Part shown: piece after piece, positions 35,468 through 44,608 of the stretch
Numbering within the stretch: position 1 is the first letter of the stretch
Layout of the letters: every line of letters begins with the position of its first letter
Assembly (NCBI RefSeq): GCF_028368935.1
Contig: NZ_JAQNDK010000004.1
Location: 1,756,689 to 1,820,688, forward strand
Direction of reading: 5' to 3'
Length of the DNA stretch: 64,000 bases
From: Sorangium aterium
Lineage (GTDB): Bacteria; Myxococcota_A; Polyangia; Polyangiales; Polyangiaceae
Program-made: the position numbers and the translations under genes
Notes under the pieces: generated by a model
Told to the model about the DNA's origin: nothing
The model's database searches: none
The model's input: only the letters and a program-made list of their open reading frames with translations

Positions 35468-35875
35468 ATGAGCGGGACGGTAGCGTCGCTGTCGGTCCAT
35501 CACCTCGCCGTGGTCGTGCGCGACCTGGCGCGGGCCGAGGCGTTCTACGCGGGCGTCCTCGGATTGCCGGTGGTGCGGCGCTGGACGGACGACGCCGGAG
35601 CGCCGCGGTCGGTGTGGCTCGATCTCGGGGGCGGCGCCTTTCTGGCCGTGGAGCGGGCGGGGGCCGCCGGGCCGACGCGCGCCGACGAGGCGCCCGGCTG
35701 GCACTGCGTCGCCCTCGGGATCGCGCCGTCCGAGCGGGAGGCGTGGCGTCGCCGGCTGGCCGCGGGGGGCGTGGTCGTCGAGCGGGAGAGCGCCTACACG
35801 ATGTACGCGCGCGATCCCGACGGGAACCTTGTGGCGCTCAGCCACTACCCGCACCCGCAGGCGGGGCCGGGCTGA
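35468..35875 (+). CDS. VOC superfamily (glyoxalase/dioxygenase-like) protein
   Basis: The 135-residue single-domain VOC protein has VHHLAVVVRDLARAEAFY at the N-terminus, FLAVERAG in the middle, WHCVALGI and a DPDGNLVALSHYP ending. Three usual metal ligands are visible (H11 or H12, E62, H79). The fourth, normally Glu in DGNLxE, is Ala123. The family includes glyoxalase I, extradiol dioxygenases and antibiotic-binding proteins. The missing ligand favours a non-canonical or binding role. It stands alone downstream of tRNA-Pro, on the opposite strand. Confidence 0.85.
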   Translation: MSGTVASLSVHHLAVVVRDLARAEAFYAGVLGLPVVRRWTDDAGAPRSVWLDLGGGAFLAVERAGAAGPTRADEAPGWHCVALGIAPSEREAWRRRLAAGGVVVERESAYTMYARDPDGNLVALSHYPHPQAGPG

Positions 35876-36008
35876 TGGCGCGGGCCGTGTGCAGCGCGCG
35901 TGGAGCGCCGTGGTGGGATGATGGAAGGTCGGGCAGCGCGACAGAGAGCTGGAAGCTGCTCGAGGGCCTGCGCGTCGAAGAGGAACGAACGAGCCGGAGG
36001 GTTTCGAG

Positions 36009-37064
36009 ATGCCGCGTTCAACGTCCGATTCCATGTCGCCTGATGTTCCCGTGTCGCTCGTGCTCCCCTGCGGGGCGATCGGGCTTGTGGGGGGCTGGCT
36101 CACGGCCGACGTTCTCGAGATGGATGAGCTCGTGCCCCGCTTCCTGCTCGCGGGCGTGACCCCGATCGTCGCGGCGCTGCTGGGCCACTACCTGACGCCG
36201 CGGATCGGAGGGGTCCGGGGCGATGGCGCGATGGCGCTGGGCGCGGGCGAGGCGCCGGTGGACGGCGCGCCGTGGGTGGACGCGCCGTGGGTGGGCGCGC
36301 CGGGGAAGTGGACCCGGCGAGGGCCGTTCATGGCGGGCATGCTGGCGCTGTGGGCCATCGTGGTGGCCGGCGTCGTGAACGGGATGACCATCGGGCTCGT
36401 GGCGGGGCCGGCGGGGATGATCGTCGGCGCGGCGTTCGGCGCCGTGTTCGCGCTGCCGTTCGTTCCGGCGCTCGCGGTGGTGCTGAGCGCGGCGAACCGC
36501 GTCGGGCGGGCGCGCGCCGGATCGACCGTGGCGCGCTCGGATAGGCGGGCGGTGTGGGCGGCGACGGCGGCGGTGACCGCGGTGGCCCTGCAGCTGGGGT
36601 CGGGGCTGCCCGGGGCGGCGGCGCCCGACCTGGAGCGCCTCGTGGCGGCGATGGGGTTCGCCGTGGTGGCGGGGCTGTGCATGGTCGACGCGGTGGCGAT
36701 GGCGAGGGTGCTGAAGCTGCCGCGGGAGCGGAGCGGGGCGGGGGACGAGGTCGCGGAGCGGATCGCAGCCGAGATCGAGGCGGGAGCGACGGGTGCGATG
36801 GCGGCGGGGGGAGGGGACGGCGGGGCGGGGAGCGCTGCGCGGGCCGGGGGGAAGGGGACGGGGGAGAGGATCGATCTCGGCCTCGGGGACGAGGTGCAGG
36901 TCGAGGTGGTGAGGCCGACCCATGCCTACCGGGGGGCGGAGCAGATCGCCCGGGTGGTGTGGGGGGACCGCGAGCGCGCCGTGGCGGCGCTGCGGGCAGG
37001 GCTGATGCGGGGCGCGGCCGCGCTGGCGATCGGGGCGGCGCTCTGGGGCGAGGTGTGGAGGTGA
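36009..37064 (+). CDS. Multi-TM membrane protein of unknown function
   Basis: The 351-residue protein has about seven hydrophobic segments (for example FLLAGVTPIVAALLGHYL, LALWAIVVAGVVNGMTIGL, AVWAATAAVTAVALQLGSGL). Between the sixth segment and the last lies a charged, Gly/Ala-rich cytoplasmic-looking region (about 235-320). A GAPWVDAPWVGAPG repeat is at about 85-100. The ATG at 36009 has GGAGGG 7-8 nt upstream. I do not recognise the family. It stands alone between the VOC gene and tRNA-Arg. Confidence 0.7.
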   Translation: MPRSTSDSMSPDVPVSLVLPCGAIGLVGGWLTADVLEMDELVPRFLLAGVTPIVAALLGHYLTPRIGGVRGDGAMALGAGEAPVDGAPWVDAPWVGAPGKWTRRGPFMAGMLALWAIVVAGVVNGMTIGLVAGPAGMIVGAAFGAVFALPFVPALAVVLSAANRVGRARAGSTVARSDRRAVWAATAAVTAVALQLGSGLPGAAAPDLERLVAAMGFAVVAGLCMVDAVAMARVLKLPRERSGAGDEVAERIAAEIEAGATGAMAAGGGDGGAGSAARAGGKGTGERIDLGLGDEVQVEVVRPTHAYRGAEQIARVVWGDRERAVAALRAGLMRGAAALAIGAALWGEVWR

Positions 37065-37070
37065 TCGAGG

Positions 37071-37200
37071 CGCGCGGAGAGCGGCCGGTGGGAGATCGCG
37101 GGCTGACGGCCGGCAGAGGAGCGTCGGCCGCTGGGGCGCGCGGAGAGCGGCGGCCGGTGGGAGAGCGCGGGCTGGCGGCCGGCAGAGGAGCGTCGGCCGG
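37071..37200. repeat. Two tandem 66-bp repeats
   Basis: The segment starting CGCGCGGAGAGCGG and ending AGAGGAGCGTCGGCCG occurs at 37071-37130 and again at about 37137-37200. It follows the membrane-protein stop and precedes tRNA-Arg. Because the unit is a multiple of three, a 66-codon frame (GTG 37055 to 37255) stays open, but it has no separate ribosome-binding site. It looks like a simple tandem duplication. Confidence 0.75.
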
Positions 37201-37307
37201 TGAGGCGCGGCGGAAGAGCGGGCTGGACGAGGGCGTGGCTGGGGATCTGGCTTGATGCGTGAGGCGAGGTGTGCCAGGGTCCGGCGCCCGTAGCGGCTGT
37301 TGCCCCT

Positions 37308-37380
37308 GCCCCCGTAGCTCAGTGGATAGAGCAGCGGTTTCCTAAACCGAAGGTCGCAAGTTCAATTCTTGCCGGGGGTG
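37308..37380 (+). tRNA. tRNA-Arg (anticodon CCT)
   Basis: The cloverleaf has acceptor GCCCCCG with CGGGGGT (terminal G-U pair), discriminator G and anticodon loop TTCCTAA (anticodon CCT, reading AGG). The T arm is TTCAATT within GCAAG/CTTGC. The first pair of the anticodon stem is a G-A mismatch. The terminal CCA is not encoded. It appears to be the integration site of the element that follows. Confidence 0.95.
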
Positions 37381-37442
37381 CCGAAGGATTTCGGGCACTT
37401 ACGAGAGCCAGCCCAGATGTCATGGGCTGATCGATCGGCCCA

Positions 37443-37640
37443 TACGCCGGGCGCCCGATGGGTCTCCCTTGCCGCTGCGTCGCGGGCGGAGTCTGCGGGA
37501 TGGGCGTAGCGCTGCGTGACGCTGGCGTCGGGGTGGCCCGAGGAGCTCCTCGACCTCCTCCAGCGTCCGGCGGCGCCCGCGCCTTCCGGGAGGCGCTCCC
37601 GCAGAGGCACGAGCCGGGCGAAACGGACCGTCAACGTGAG
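37443..37640 (-). pseudogene. Tyrosine recombinase (integrase) remnant, frameshifted
   Basis: Two overlapping minus-strand frames together spell the C-terminal catalytic end of a phage-type integrase. RTLEEVEELLG in one frame continues as GHPDASVTQRYAHPADSARD in the next, with the break near 37535, where GGGCCACCCC seems to carry one extra C. The LGH box and the RYAH box (Tyr nucleophile) are both recognisable. The remainder of the gene is missing or too degraded to read. It lies 60 bp from the 3' end of tRNA-Arg, the classic place for an integrase. It is non-functional. Confidence 0.72.
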
Positions 37641-37673
37641 GGGCGGCGCCCGGTTCGCGACGGCAGGTAGCGC

Positions 37674-38912
37674 TCACACGGTGGGCGCAAAGGGATCGAA
37701 CTCGGCACCCGGATCGGCGATCATCGACGCTCGCATATAGTTGATCGGCGAGTGGTGGCCCCACGAAAATGGCAGGCGTAGCCAGCTGACGGGGAGCACA
37801 TCCTGCGTCAACCAGGCCGCGATGCCGATGATGTTGCTGACGCCGGCCGTTATCGCCCTACGCGCCGGCTTGTCCCGCAGCGCCCATCCTGTTTCGGTTG
37901 AGTGGTACTCTCGTCCGATGTGTTCGAATCGCCCCATGGTAATGGGTGGAAGGCGAGGTACGATGTCCCTCTCGTAAATATGGCGGAACAGGATCGTGCC
38001 GATGCTGTCCTTGTGCTCGCGGGCAAATGTGGAATCGCCGACCATCGGTTGTCCGTAAGTGTAAATGCCACGGACGGTAGGGCCGAATTGCGTGCTGAAA
38101 TCATCGTCTCGATGAAGTATCGCGCCAGCGAGAACCGCCAGAGCTCCCCCCAGGCTGTGCCCCGTGATGTAAATCGCAGGCGGCTTCTTTTCGGGCAAAA
38201 TTAGTATGGGTGGCTCGTTTGGAATGATGGGGTCGTTGATGGCTGGGGCAGGCGATCCCTCGGCTGCGGCGGATGGCTCTTCTGCTGTACCTGTGGGTTC
38301 CCCGCTCGGGAACTCATGCGGCGTCGTGTCTCCGCAGGACTTTAGCCATATTCGCTTCTGGTACTCGAGCTCTTCGCAGACGGATCTCCTTTCGGCGACG
38401 GCAATGAGCAACGGCCTGAGTACAGGCCAGATCGCCCGGATGGCGCGGTGAAAGCCACCGTGAACTTCTCCAGCGGAGAGGAAGGACTCTCTTCGAGCGG
38501 TTGCGTCGGTGAGCCAGTTGATCGGGCCACGGATCTTTGTTCCTCGGAAGGAGATGATCGCGGTGTCCCTGAATTGGCTTTGCAGGATGAACGCTGAAGT
38601 GTCGACGAACAGTGCGTCATTCGTGAATGTGATGGAAACGCAGTTGTTGTTCTTCAGGCCGTGGTTTGCCATCGCGTACGCATATGTACTGATGTCCGAG
38701 TATGTCCATGATGACGCGAAAGCAAGAAGTTCGGCGATCTTGCGATCGTAGAATCCTCTTCTGGTCATTGTTAAGTGCTGTGTCATGGTCTGAAAGAATC
38801 CCGTGCCTGCTGTTACTCGTAGGCCTTTTAGTTCCTTGTGTGTTGTGGAGGTTGGTTTGTCTATTCTTGTGGGTATGTAATTCCCTGCGGCGTGAATGCT
38901 TTCAAAGATCAT
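37674..38912 (-). CDS. Class 3 lipase-like protein, lower GC, probably acquired
   Basis: The 412-residue protein has the lipase class 3 layout: SFRGTKIRGPINWL (oxyanion region, 121-134), VHGGFHRAI (150-158), nucleophile elbow GHSLGG with Ser253 (251-256), YGQPMVGD, and a late DIVPRLP/GHHSPINY region supplying Asp/His. A Pro/Glu/Ala-rich insertion (about 200-240) lies before the elbow. There is no signal peptide. The ATG at 38912 has GGAG 6 nt upstream. Codon usage is clearly less GC-rich than all neighbours. With the adjacent integrase remnant and tRNA, it looks like cargo of an integrated element. The substrate (triacylglycerol or phospholipid) cannot be told. Confidence 0.85.
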   Translation of the reverse strand: MIFESIHAAGNYIPTRIDKPTSTTHKELKGLRVTAGTGFFQTMTQHLTMTRRGFYDRKIAELLAFASSWTYSDISTYAYAMANHGLKNNNCVSITFTNDALFVDTSAFILQSQFRDTAIISFRGTKIRGPINWLTDATARRESFLSAGEVHGGFHRAIRAIWPVLRPLLIAVAERRSVCEELEYQKRIWLKSCGDTTPHEFPSGEPTGTAEEPSAAAEGSPAPAINDPIIPNEPPILILPEKKPPAIYITGHSLGGALAVLAGAILHRDDDFSTQFGPTVRGIYTYGQPMVGDSTFAREHKDSIGTILFRHIYERDIVPRLPPITMGRFEHIGREYHSTETGWALRDKPARRAITAGVSNIIGIAAWLTQDVLPVSWLRLPFSWGHHSPINYMRASMIADPGAEFDPFAPTV

Positions 38913-39505
38913 TTGTTTCTCCGTTGTTTGTGGGTGTTGTGATTGCGAGCGTCGGTATGTCGGGGTCTGGCTATGAAGATCGCCTTGGCGGGTCGAGGTG
39001 CCGAGCGACGCCGTGTTGAATCTGTGTGGCGTGAGGCCACGCGTCGATCCCCGCCCAGCTCAAGGGAGCGCCGCCCTGGTCCGGGAAGTAATTCGGAATG
39101 GCTTCAGGAAAGGGGCGATACGGCGGCGCACCTGGAGGCGCGACATTTCATGCAATTCTCGCCAGTTCACCGCTGGGGCCGAGGTGGCGGCAGTCTCATT
39201 TCTGATGGATCGCGCTCGCACCGCAGCACGGCGAACACCGGCGATCGAATGGTGGCTGGCGGGTCCGGGATGATGCGCTGCGAGGCGATGGGCCTTGTCC
39301 GGCGCGCCTTGCGGTCGGAGGAACTCGGGCTCACGCGCGCCCCGTCTGCGCCCGCGGCCGGCGGCACGTCGACGCCCCACCAGGCCGCGGCGGGCCGACC
39401 GAGGCACCGCAACGGGCTCGGCCGTGCGTCGGTCGCCCGCGCTTGCCTGAAGCTCGCGTGCTGGTGCGTTCTTTGCTGAAAGCCGGCTCTCCCGGAGGAC
39501 ATGTC
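38913..39505. other. Gene-free stretch between lipase and catalase
   Basis: The 593 bp have two parts. About 38913-38990 is AT-rich and should hold the lipase promoter. From about 39000 the composition returns to the local high GC, and short frames on both strands lack consistent coding bias or homology. The switch marks a likely boundary of acquired DNA. Catalase regulatory signals should lie near 39400-39500; I recognise none. Confidence 0.55.
39153..39163 (+). repeat. Candidate right attachment site of the tRNA-Arg element
   Basis: CAATTCTCGCC matches the T-arm segment CAATTCTTGCC of tRNA-Arg (37363-37373) in 10 of 11 positions and in the same orientation. It lies just beyond the point where base composition becomes high-GC again. 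It may be a degraded attR; the short length leaves chance possible. Confidence 0.3.
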
Positions 39506-42034
39506 ATGACCGATCGCAAAGACCCCGCGAAGCCGTCGTCCAGAGAGTCGGCGCCGACCGAAAAGGGCGCGGGCAGCGCGAAACAATCGATGGGCGGCCC
39601 GTCGGCGAAGCCGCGGGCGGCACGGACGAAACGCAGCCTTCTCGAGCGCGCGGCGACCGCGCTCGGCAGCGGGACGAGCAGCGATGACGCCGCTGTCCGC
39701 AACGCCGCGGCAGCCGACCGCCTCGACGCGAAGGTCGACGCCACGGAAGCGCTCGTCGCTGCGATCCCCGAGAACGTGAACAAGAGCGCCGAGTACGCGC
39801 TACGCGGCAAAATGCCACAGCCGCCGCAGGGTGCCACGGCGAAGCCCGAGAACCTCGACGCGACAGCGAGCACGATCACCGAGAGCAACGAGTCCGAGAA
39901 GAACGGCGCCAAGGCGGCGCCGGGCGAAAACCCGAACCAGGGACCTCTGCAGAAGCATCGGGTCGACTCGCTCGGTCGGGCGCTGACGACGAACCAGGGC
40001 GTGCCCGTCGGCGACAACCAGAACTCCCTTCGCGCGGGGCTGCGCGGCCCGACGCTGCTCGAGGACTTCATCCTGCGCGAGAAGATCACCCACTTCGATC
40101 ACGAGCGCATCCCCGAGCGCGTCGTGCACGCCCGCGGCTCGGGCGCGCACGGCTACTTCGAGTGCACCGAAGACATCACCTCGCTCACCAAGGCCGCGCC
40201 GTTCGCCAAGGTCGGCAAGCGGACGCCTGTCTTCGTGCGCTTCTCGACCGTGGCGGGCGAGCGCGGGAGCGCCGACACGGTGCGCGACGTGCGCGGCTTC
40301 GCCGTGAAGTTCTACACAGAAGAGGGCAACTGGGATCTCGTCGGCAACAACATCCCCGTCTTCTTCATCCAGGACGCGATGAAGTTCCCGGACGTGGTGC
40401 ACGCCGTCAAACCCGAGCCGCACCACCAGATGCCGCAGGCGTCGAGCGCGCACGACACCTTCTGGGACTTCATCTCGCTCATGCCCGAGTCGATGCACAT
40501 GGTCCTGTGGCAGATGAGCGATCGGGCGATCCCGCGCAGCTTCCGGACGATGCAGGGCTTCGGCGTGCACACCTTCCGGCTCGTCAACGCGGCCGGCGAG
40601 GCGACGCTTGTGAAGTTCCACTGGACACCCATGCTCGGCACGCACTCGCTCGACTGGGACGAGGCGGTGAAGATCGCGGGCGCCGACCCCGACTTCCACC
40701 GGCGCGATCTCTGGGAGGCCATCGAGGGCGGCGCGTTCCCCGAGTACCTCCTGCAGATCCAGACGTTCACGGAGGCCGAGGCCGAGCGGTGGAGCTTCGA
40801 CGTGCTCGACGCGACCAAGATCGTGCCGGAGGAGCTCGCGCCCCTGCGCACCGTCGGGCGGCTCGTCCTGAACCGCAACCCCGACAACTTCTTCGCCGAG
40901 ACCGAGCAGGTCGCGTTCTGCACGCAGCACATCGTGCCCGGCATCGACTTCACGAACGACCCGCTGCTCCAGGGGCGCAACTTCTCGTACCTCGACACGC
41001 AGCTCACGCGCCTCGGCGGGCCGAACTTCCACGAGATCCCGATCAACGCGCCGGTCGCCGAGGTGCACAACAACCAGCGCGACGGGTTCCACCGCCAGGC
41101 GATCAACCGAGGCCGCGTGAACTATGAACCCAACTCGCTCGCCGGCGGCTGCCCCTTCCAGGCCGGCGCGCGCGGCTTCGCCACGGTCGCCGAGCGGCTC
41201 CTGGCGCAGCAGGCCGCCACCGAGCCGAGCAAGCTGCGCGCGAAGCCCGAGAAGTTCGCGGACCATTACACGCAGGCGCGCCTCTTCTGGGCGAGCCAGA
41301 CGCCCGTCGAGCGCGCGCACATCGCGCGCGCCTTCCGCTTCGAGCTGACGCGCGTGCAGACGCAGGCCATCCGCGAGCGCATGGTCCGGATGCTGCGGAA
41401 CGTGGACGAGGGGCTGGCCGCGCGCGTCGCGGCCGACCTCGGCATGCCGCTCCCCGAGCCGCTCTCGATGGTGGCGCCGCCCATCAAGAACCCCGAGGTC
41501 GCGGCGTCGCCGGCCCTGTCGCTGTTCGCCCGCCCCGGCGATGGCCGCATCCTCGGCCGCCGCGTCGCGCTCCTCGTCGCCGACGGCGTGAGCGGGGCGG
41601 CGGCGAGCGCGCTCTACGACGCGCTGCTCCTGGCGGGCGCGGTGCCCCGCTACGTCGGCGCGCGGCTCGGGGTGGTGCGCACCGCCGAGGGCGACGAGCT
41701 GCCGGTCGAGGTCACGATCGAGGCGGCGCCGAGCGTCCTCTTCGACGCCGCGGCGCTGCCGCCCGGCGGGGGCGCGGCGGCGCTGGCGCGCGACGGGCTC
41801 GCGGTCGAGTTCGTCCAGCTCCAGTACCGCCACTGCAAGCCCCTGCTCGTGCCGGCGTCGGCCGCGCCGCTCGCCGAGGCCGCGGGCGTGAGGGCCGCGG
41901 CGGCCGCCTCGGACGCCGATCCGGGCCTGCTCGTCCTGCCGGACGACGCGGTGGCCGGCGCGGCGCCGGCGTTCATCAAGGCGATCGCCATGCACCGCGC
42001 GTGGCAGCGCCAGACCGAGCCGCCGGCGGTCTGA
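39506..42034 (+). CDS. katE: Large-subunit (clade 2, HPII-type) catalase
   Basis: The 842-residue haem catalase decomposes hydrogen peroxide. After a charged N-terminal extension of about 150 residues it shows the core: [20 protein letters not shown] (distal His), [36 protein letters not shown] (distal Asn region) and [16 protein letters not shown] (proximal Tyr ligand). The C-terminal 150 residues form the DJ-1/GATase1-like domain characteristic of large catalases ([20 protein letters not shown]). The length fits clade 2 monofunctional enzymes, allowing for the longer N-terminus. The ATG at 39506 follows GGAGG. It is transcribed alone. It is probably cytoplasmic and stress- or stationary-phase-related. 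Confidence 0.95.
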   Translation: MTDRKDPAKPSSRESAPTEKGAGSAKQSMGGPSAKPRAARTKRSLLERAATALGSGTSSDDAAVRNAAAADRLDAKVDATEALVAAIPENVNKSAEYALRGKMPQPPQGATAKPENLDATASTITESNESEKNGAKAAPGENPNQGPLQKHRVDSLGRALTTNQGVPVGDNQNSLRAGLRGPTLLEDFILREKITHFDHERIPERVVHARGSGAHGYFECTEDITSLTKAAPFAKVGKRTPVFVRFSTVAGERGSADTVRDVRGFAVKFYTEEGNWDLVGNNIPVFFIQDAMKFPDVVHAVKPEPHHQMPQASSAHDTFWDFISLMPESMHMVLWQMSDRAIPRSFRTMQGFGVHTFRLVNAAGEATLVKFHWTPMLGTHSLDWDEAVKIAGADPDFHRRDLWEAIEGGAFPEYLLQIQTFTEAEAERWSFDVLDATKIVPEELAPLRTVGRLVLNRNPDNFFAETEQVAFCTQHIVPGIDFTNDPLLQGRNFSYLDTQLTRLGGPNFHEIPINAPVAEVHNNQRDGFHRQAINRGRVNYEPNSLAGGCPFQAGARGFATVAERLLAQQAATEPSKLRAKPEKFADHYTQARLFWASQTPVERAHIARAFRFELTRVQTQAIRERMVRMLRNVDEGLAARVAADLGMPLPEPLSMVAPPIKNPEVAASPALSLFARPGDGRILGRRVALLVADGVSGAAASALYDALLLAGAVPRYVGARLGVVRTAEGDELPVEVTIEAAPSVLFDAAALPPGGGAAALARDGLAVEFVQLQYRHCKPLLVPASAAPLAEAAGVRAAAAASDADPGLLVLPDDAVAGAAPAFIKAIAMHRAWQRQTEPPAV

Positions 42035-42041
42035 CCGACCT

Positions 42042-42089
42042 GCCCCGCCAGCGGGGCGGCGCGCCAGCGGGGCGACGCTCCGCTGGGCG
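42042..42089. terminator. Two adjacent hairpins between convergent genes
   Basis: GCCCCGC/GCGGGGC (42042-42057) and CGCCAGCGG pairing with CCGCTGGGCG with one bulge (42062-42089) lie between the catalase stop and the convergent debranching-enzyme stop. There is no T-run. They are plausible termination structures. Confidence 0.45.
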
Positions 42090-42144
42090 CGGCGGGCGCC
42101 GGGGAGAGCTTCAGTTCAGCCGGCGGGTGCCGATGAGCTCCTGC

Positions 42145-44445
42145 TCAGCGCTCCTCGACCACGACGTCGACGTCGCCCTCGACCCGCAGCACGTCGACCT
42201 CGACCGCGTCGCCCCGCTTTCTCCGGAACTCCAGATCGACGCGGCCGTCCGCCACGGCCAGCCCGCGCAGCGTGGCGCGGCGAACGAGCCGGGGTAGGAC
42301 CGGACGAACGACGCGCAGGCGCCGCTCGAAGCCCTCGGGCTCGAGCCCGAGGAGCGAGGCGAGCATGTACGGGACGGCCCCGGCGGCCCACGCCTGCGGG
42401 TGACACGCGACGGGGTAGCGGACCGGAGCGCCGTGCTCGCCGCGCGGGAAGCCGCAGAAGAGCTCTGGCAGTCGGTACATTCGATAATTCATGGCGGCCC
42501 TCACGATGCCGCCGAACACGGTGCGCGCCTCGTTGTCGAGGCCGTAGCGGCGCAGCCCGGCGACGATCAGCGCGTTGTCGTGGGGCCACACGGTCCCGCG
42601 GTGATACGACATCGGATTGTAGGCCTTCTCGTCCGCCGCGAGCGTGCGGATGCCCCAGCCCGAATACATGCTCTCCGACAGCAGGCGCTCCGCGCATGTC
42701 CGCGCCCTGGACGGGTCGGCGATGCCCGCCCACAGCGCGTGTCCGGCGTTGGACGAGCACACAGCGGCGCGGCGGCCGCCGTCCACGAGCGCCAGCGCGT
42801 ACACCCCTCGCTCCGGGAGCCAGAAATCCCGCTCGAAGCGCTCCTTCAGGTCCGCGGCCTCGCGCCGGAGCCGCGCGGCCGTCTCCGCCTCGCCCGCGCG
42901 CTCGAACAGATCGGCAAGCCCCGACTTGGCGAGGTACACATACGCCTGCACCTCGACGAGCGCGATCGGCGGCTCCGCGATCTGCCCCTCTTCGTTGACG
43001 ATCGCGTCGCCGGAGTCCTTCCATCCCTGGTTGACGAGGCCCGATTTCGAGGTCGAGTCATAAGCCAGGTAGCCGTTGATCTCCGGGTGAGCCTCGGGGC
43101 TCGACAGCCACCCGAGCGCCGCGTCGACGTTCTCCCTGAGCTCGTGGAAGACGTCGAGTCGACCTGTCCACGCCGCGTGCCGTGAGATGAGGATCAGGAA
43201 CAGAGCGGTCGTGTCGACGCTCCCGTAATACGGTGTCTGGGGGATCTCGCCGACCCGCGCGAGCTCGCCGACCCGGAGCTCGTGCAGGATCTTGCCCGGC
43301 TGCTCGTCGCGCCACGGATCGCGCTCGCGCGCCTGGAATCGCGCGAGCAGCCGCAGCGTATCGACGGCGACGGTCCGCTGGTAGGGCAGCACCTCGAGCG
43401 CCGTGATCAGGCTGTCGCGGCCGAAGAGGGCCGTGTACCACGGCACGCCGGCGGCGAAGAACGTGTCGTGATCGAGCGGGGTCCGCAGGAGGAGCAGGTC
43501 GGTGAACGATCGCGCGAGGACGCGATTGACGAGCAGGCTGTCGGTCTCGACGTGGGCCCTCTCCTGCGCCTGCGCGGCGAGGTGCTCCTCTCCCCGCCGC
43601 TTCGCCGCCGCGACGTCCGCCCCCGAGCACGAGGGCGCGGGCGCGTGCCGATGGGCGGGCGCCGCGCCGGAGGACTCCGAGAGCGAGATCACGAGGGAGA
43701 CCGCCTGGCTGTGCCCGGGCGGCAGCCGGACGCGGAAGAGCGCGGAGGTGCCGTCGATCGCGTCCGGCCGGCAGCCCCAGCGGATGGTCACGGCGCGCTG
43801 GAGGCCGTCGGCGCCATCGTACGAGAAGCGCAGTGCCTCGTCGTTCGCCGTGGGGGCGCAGACCTTCCCCAGCGCCTCGGGCATGAGGCCGCGGACCGCG
43901 TAAACGTCCTCGAACTCGGCGCGGAAGGTCAGCTTCACCTCGAGGTCGACCGCCGAGCGAGCATAGTTGTGAACCGTGATGTTCTCGTAGACCGCGGTCG
44001 CATCGCCGTCGATGACCCGCTCCCACCGGAGGCCGACGTCGTGCTCGGACATGATGTGCCCTTCGCGCATCAGGATCCGGGGGTTCGCGAGCCGGAAGAC
44101 GCCTGCGTGGTCTGCCTCCGCGGTCGAGGCGAGCACCTCCGGCCGGGCGTCGTCGAGCTCGACGGTATAGCCGTTCAGGAACCGGCAATCGTGGTAGTAG
44201 AGGCCAAAGCCGTGCTCGCCCTGCAGGGGGATCGAGCCGCCCTGCTCGGTGACCAGGAAGACGCCGCCCTGCTTCAGGACGATCGCATCCGCGATGCTCT
44301 GCGCCATCGAGGAGGTGCCCTGGGTGAGCACCTTCTTCTTGCGCTCCTGCCGTTCGCTCGGCGAACGCTCGCCCGTCCCGGCGTCCGACCGCGGCCGGCG
44401 CTCGCTCCCCGGTTCAGCACGGCGAGTCGACTCATGAGCTCCCAT
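42145..44445 (-). CDS. Glycogen-debranching-type amylo-alpha-1,6-glucosidase family protein
   Basis: The 766-residue protein has an N-terminal glycogen-debranching-enzyme domain (about 50-280; VFLVTEQGGSIPLQGEHGFG, GLYYHDCRFLNGYTVEL). An (alpha/alpha)6 glycosidase domain follows (about 310-700; WYTALFGRDSLITALEVLPY, YGSVDTTALFLILIS, CSSNAGHALWAGI, RGTVWPHDNALIVAGL). Proteins with this pair cleave alpha-1,6 branches or related alpha-glucosides in glycogen or trehalose metabolism; substrate is not decided by sequence. The start at 44445 has GGGGG upstream. A short beta domain closes the protein. It is divergent from the VKOR-family gene across an AT-rich promoter with phased repeats. Confidence 0.88.
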   Translation of the reverse strand: MGAHESTRRAEPGSERRPRSDAGTGERSPSERQERKKKVLTQGTSSMAQSIADAIVLKQGGVFLVTEQGGSIPLQGEHGFGLYYHDCRFLNGYTVELDDARPEVLASTAEADHAGVFRLANPRILMREGHIMSEHDVGLRWERVIDGDATAVYENITVHNYARSAVDLEVKLTFRAEFEDVYAVRGLMPEALGKVCAPTANDEALRFSYDGADGLQRAVTIRWGCRPDAIDGTSALFRVRLPPGHSQAVSLVISLSESSGAAPAHRHAPAPSCSGADVAAAKRRGEEHLAAQAQERAHVETDSLLVNRVLARSFTDLLLLRTPLDHDTFFAAGVPWYTALFGRDSLITALEVLPYQRTVAVDTLRLLARFQARERDPWRDEQPGKILHELRVGELARVGEIPQTPYYGSVDTTALFLILISRHAAWTGRLDVFHELRENVDAALGWLSSPEAHPEINGYLAYDSTSKSGLVNQGWKDSGDAIVNEEGQIAEPPIALVEVQAYVYLAKSGLADLFERAGEAETAARLRREAADLKERFERDFWLPERGVYALALVDGGRRAAVCSSNAGHALWAGIADPSRARTCAERLLSESMYSGWGIRTLAADEKAYNPMSYHRGTVWPHDNALIVAGLRRYGLDNEARTVFGGIVRAAMNYRMYRLPELFCGFPRGEHGAPVRYPVACHPQAWAAGAVPYMLASLLGLEPEGFERRLRVVRPVLPRLVRRATLRGLAVADGRVDLEFRRKRGDAVEVDVLRVEGDVDVVVEER

Positions 44446-44467
44446 CCCAGCCCCCTTTTGCGATGGC

Positions 44468-44495
44468 TTGCAATTTTGTTGCAATTGCTTGCGAT
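44468..44495. promoter_or_regulatory. Three helically phased TTGC(A/G)AT repeats
   Basis: TTGCAAT, TTGCAAT and TTGCGAT start at 44468, 44479 and 44489, that is 11 and 10 bp apart. They form an AT-rich island just upstream of the debranching-enzyme start. One-turn phasing suggests cooperative binding by a regulator, or origin-like DNA bending. The site may also serve the divergent VKOR-family gene. Confidence 0.5.
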
Positions 44496-44608
44496 TGTCG
44501 TAAGTCGTCGAATCGAGTCGTCTTGGCGCTGGGCGTGTGGTGCGGCCCTTCGGCGCAGGCGCTCGGGGCCGGGCGCATGCAGGCGCGCGCTCGAGAGGGG
44601 GTGACATC

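Noticed and set aside
37055..37255. A 66-codon gene after the membrane protein
   Set aside because: It is open only because of two 66-bp tandem repeats. There is no own ribosome-binding site, and it overlaps the previous stop.
38702..39019. A 105-codon plus-strand frame over the lipase start
   Set aside because: It lies mostly antisense to the lipase and its promoter. The hydrophobic run reflects the local T-rich sequence and there is no ribosome-binding site.
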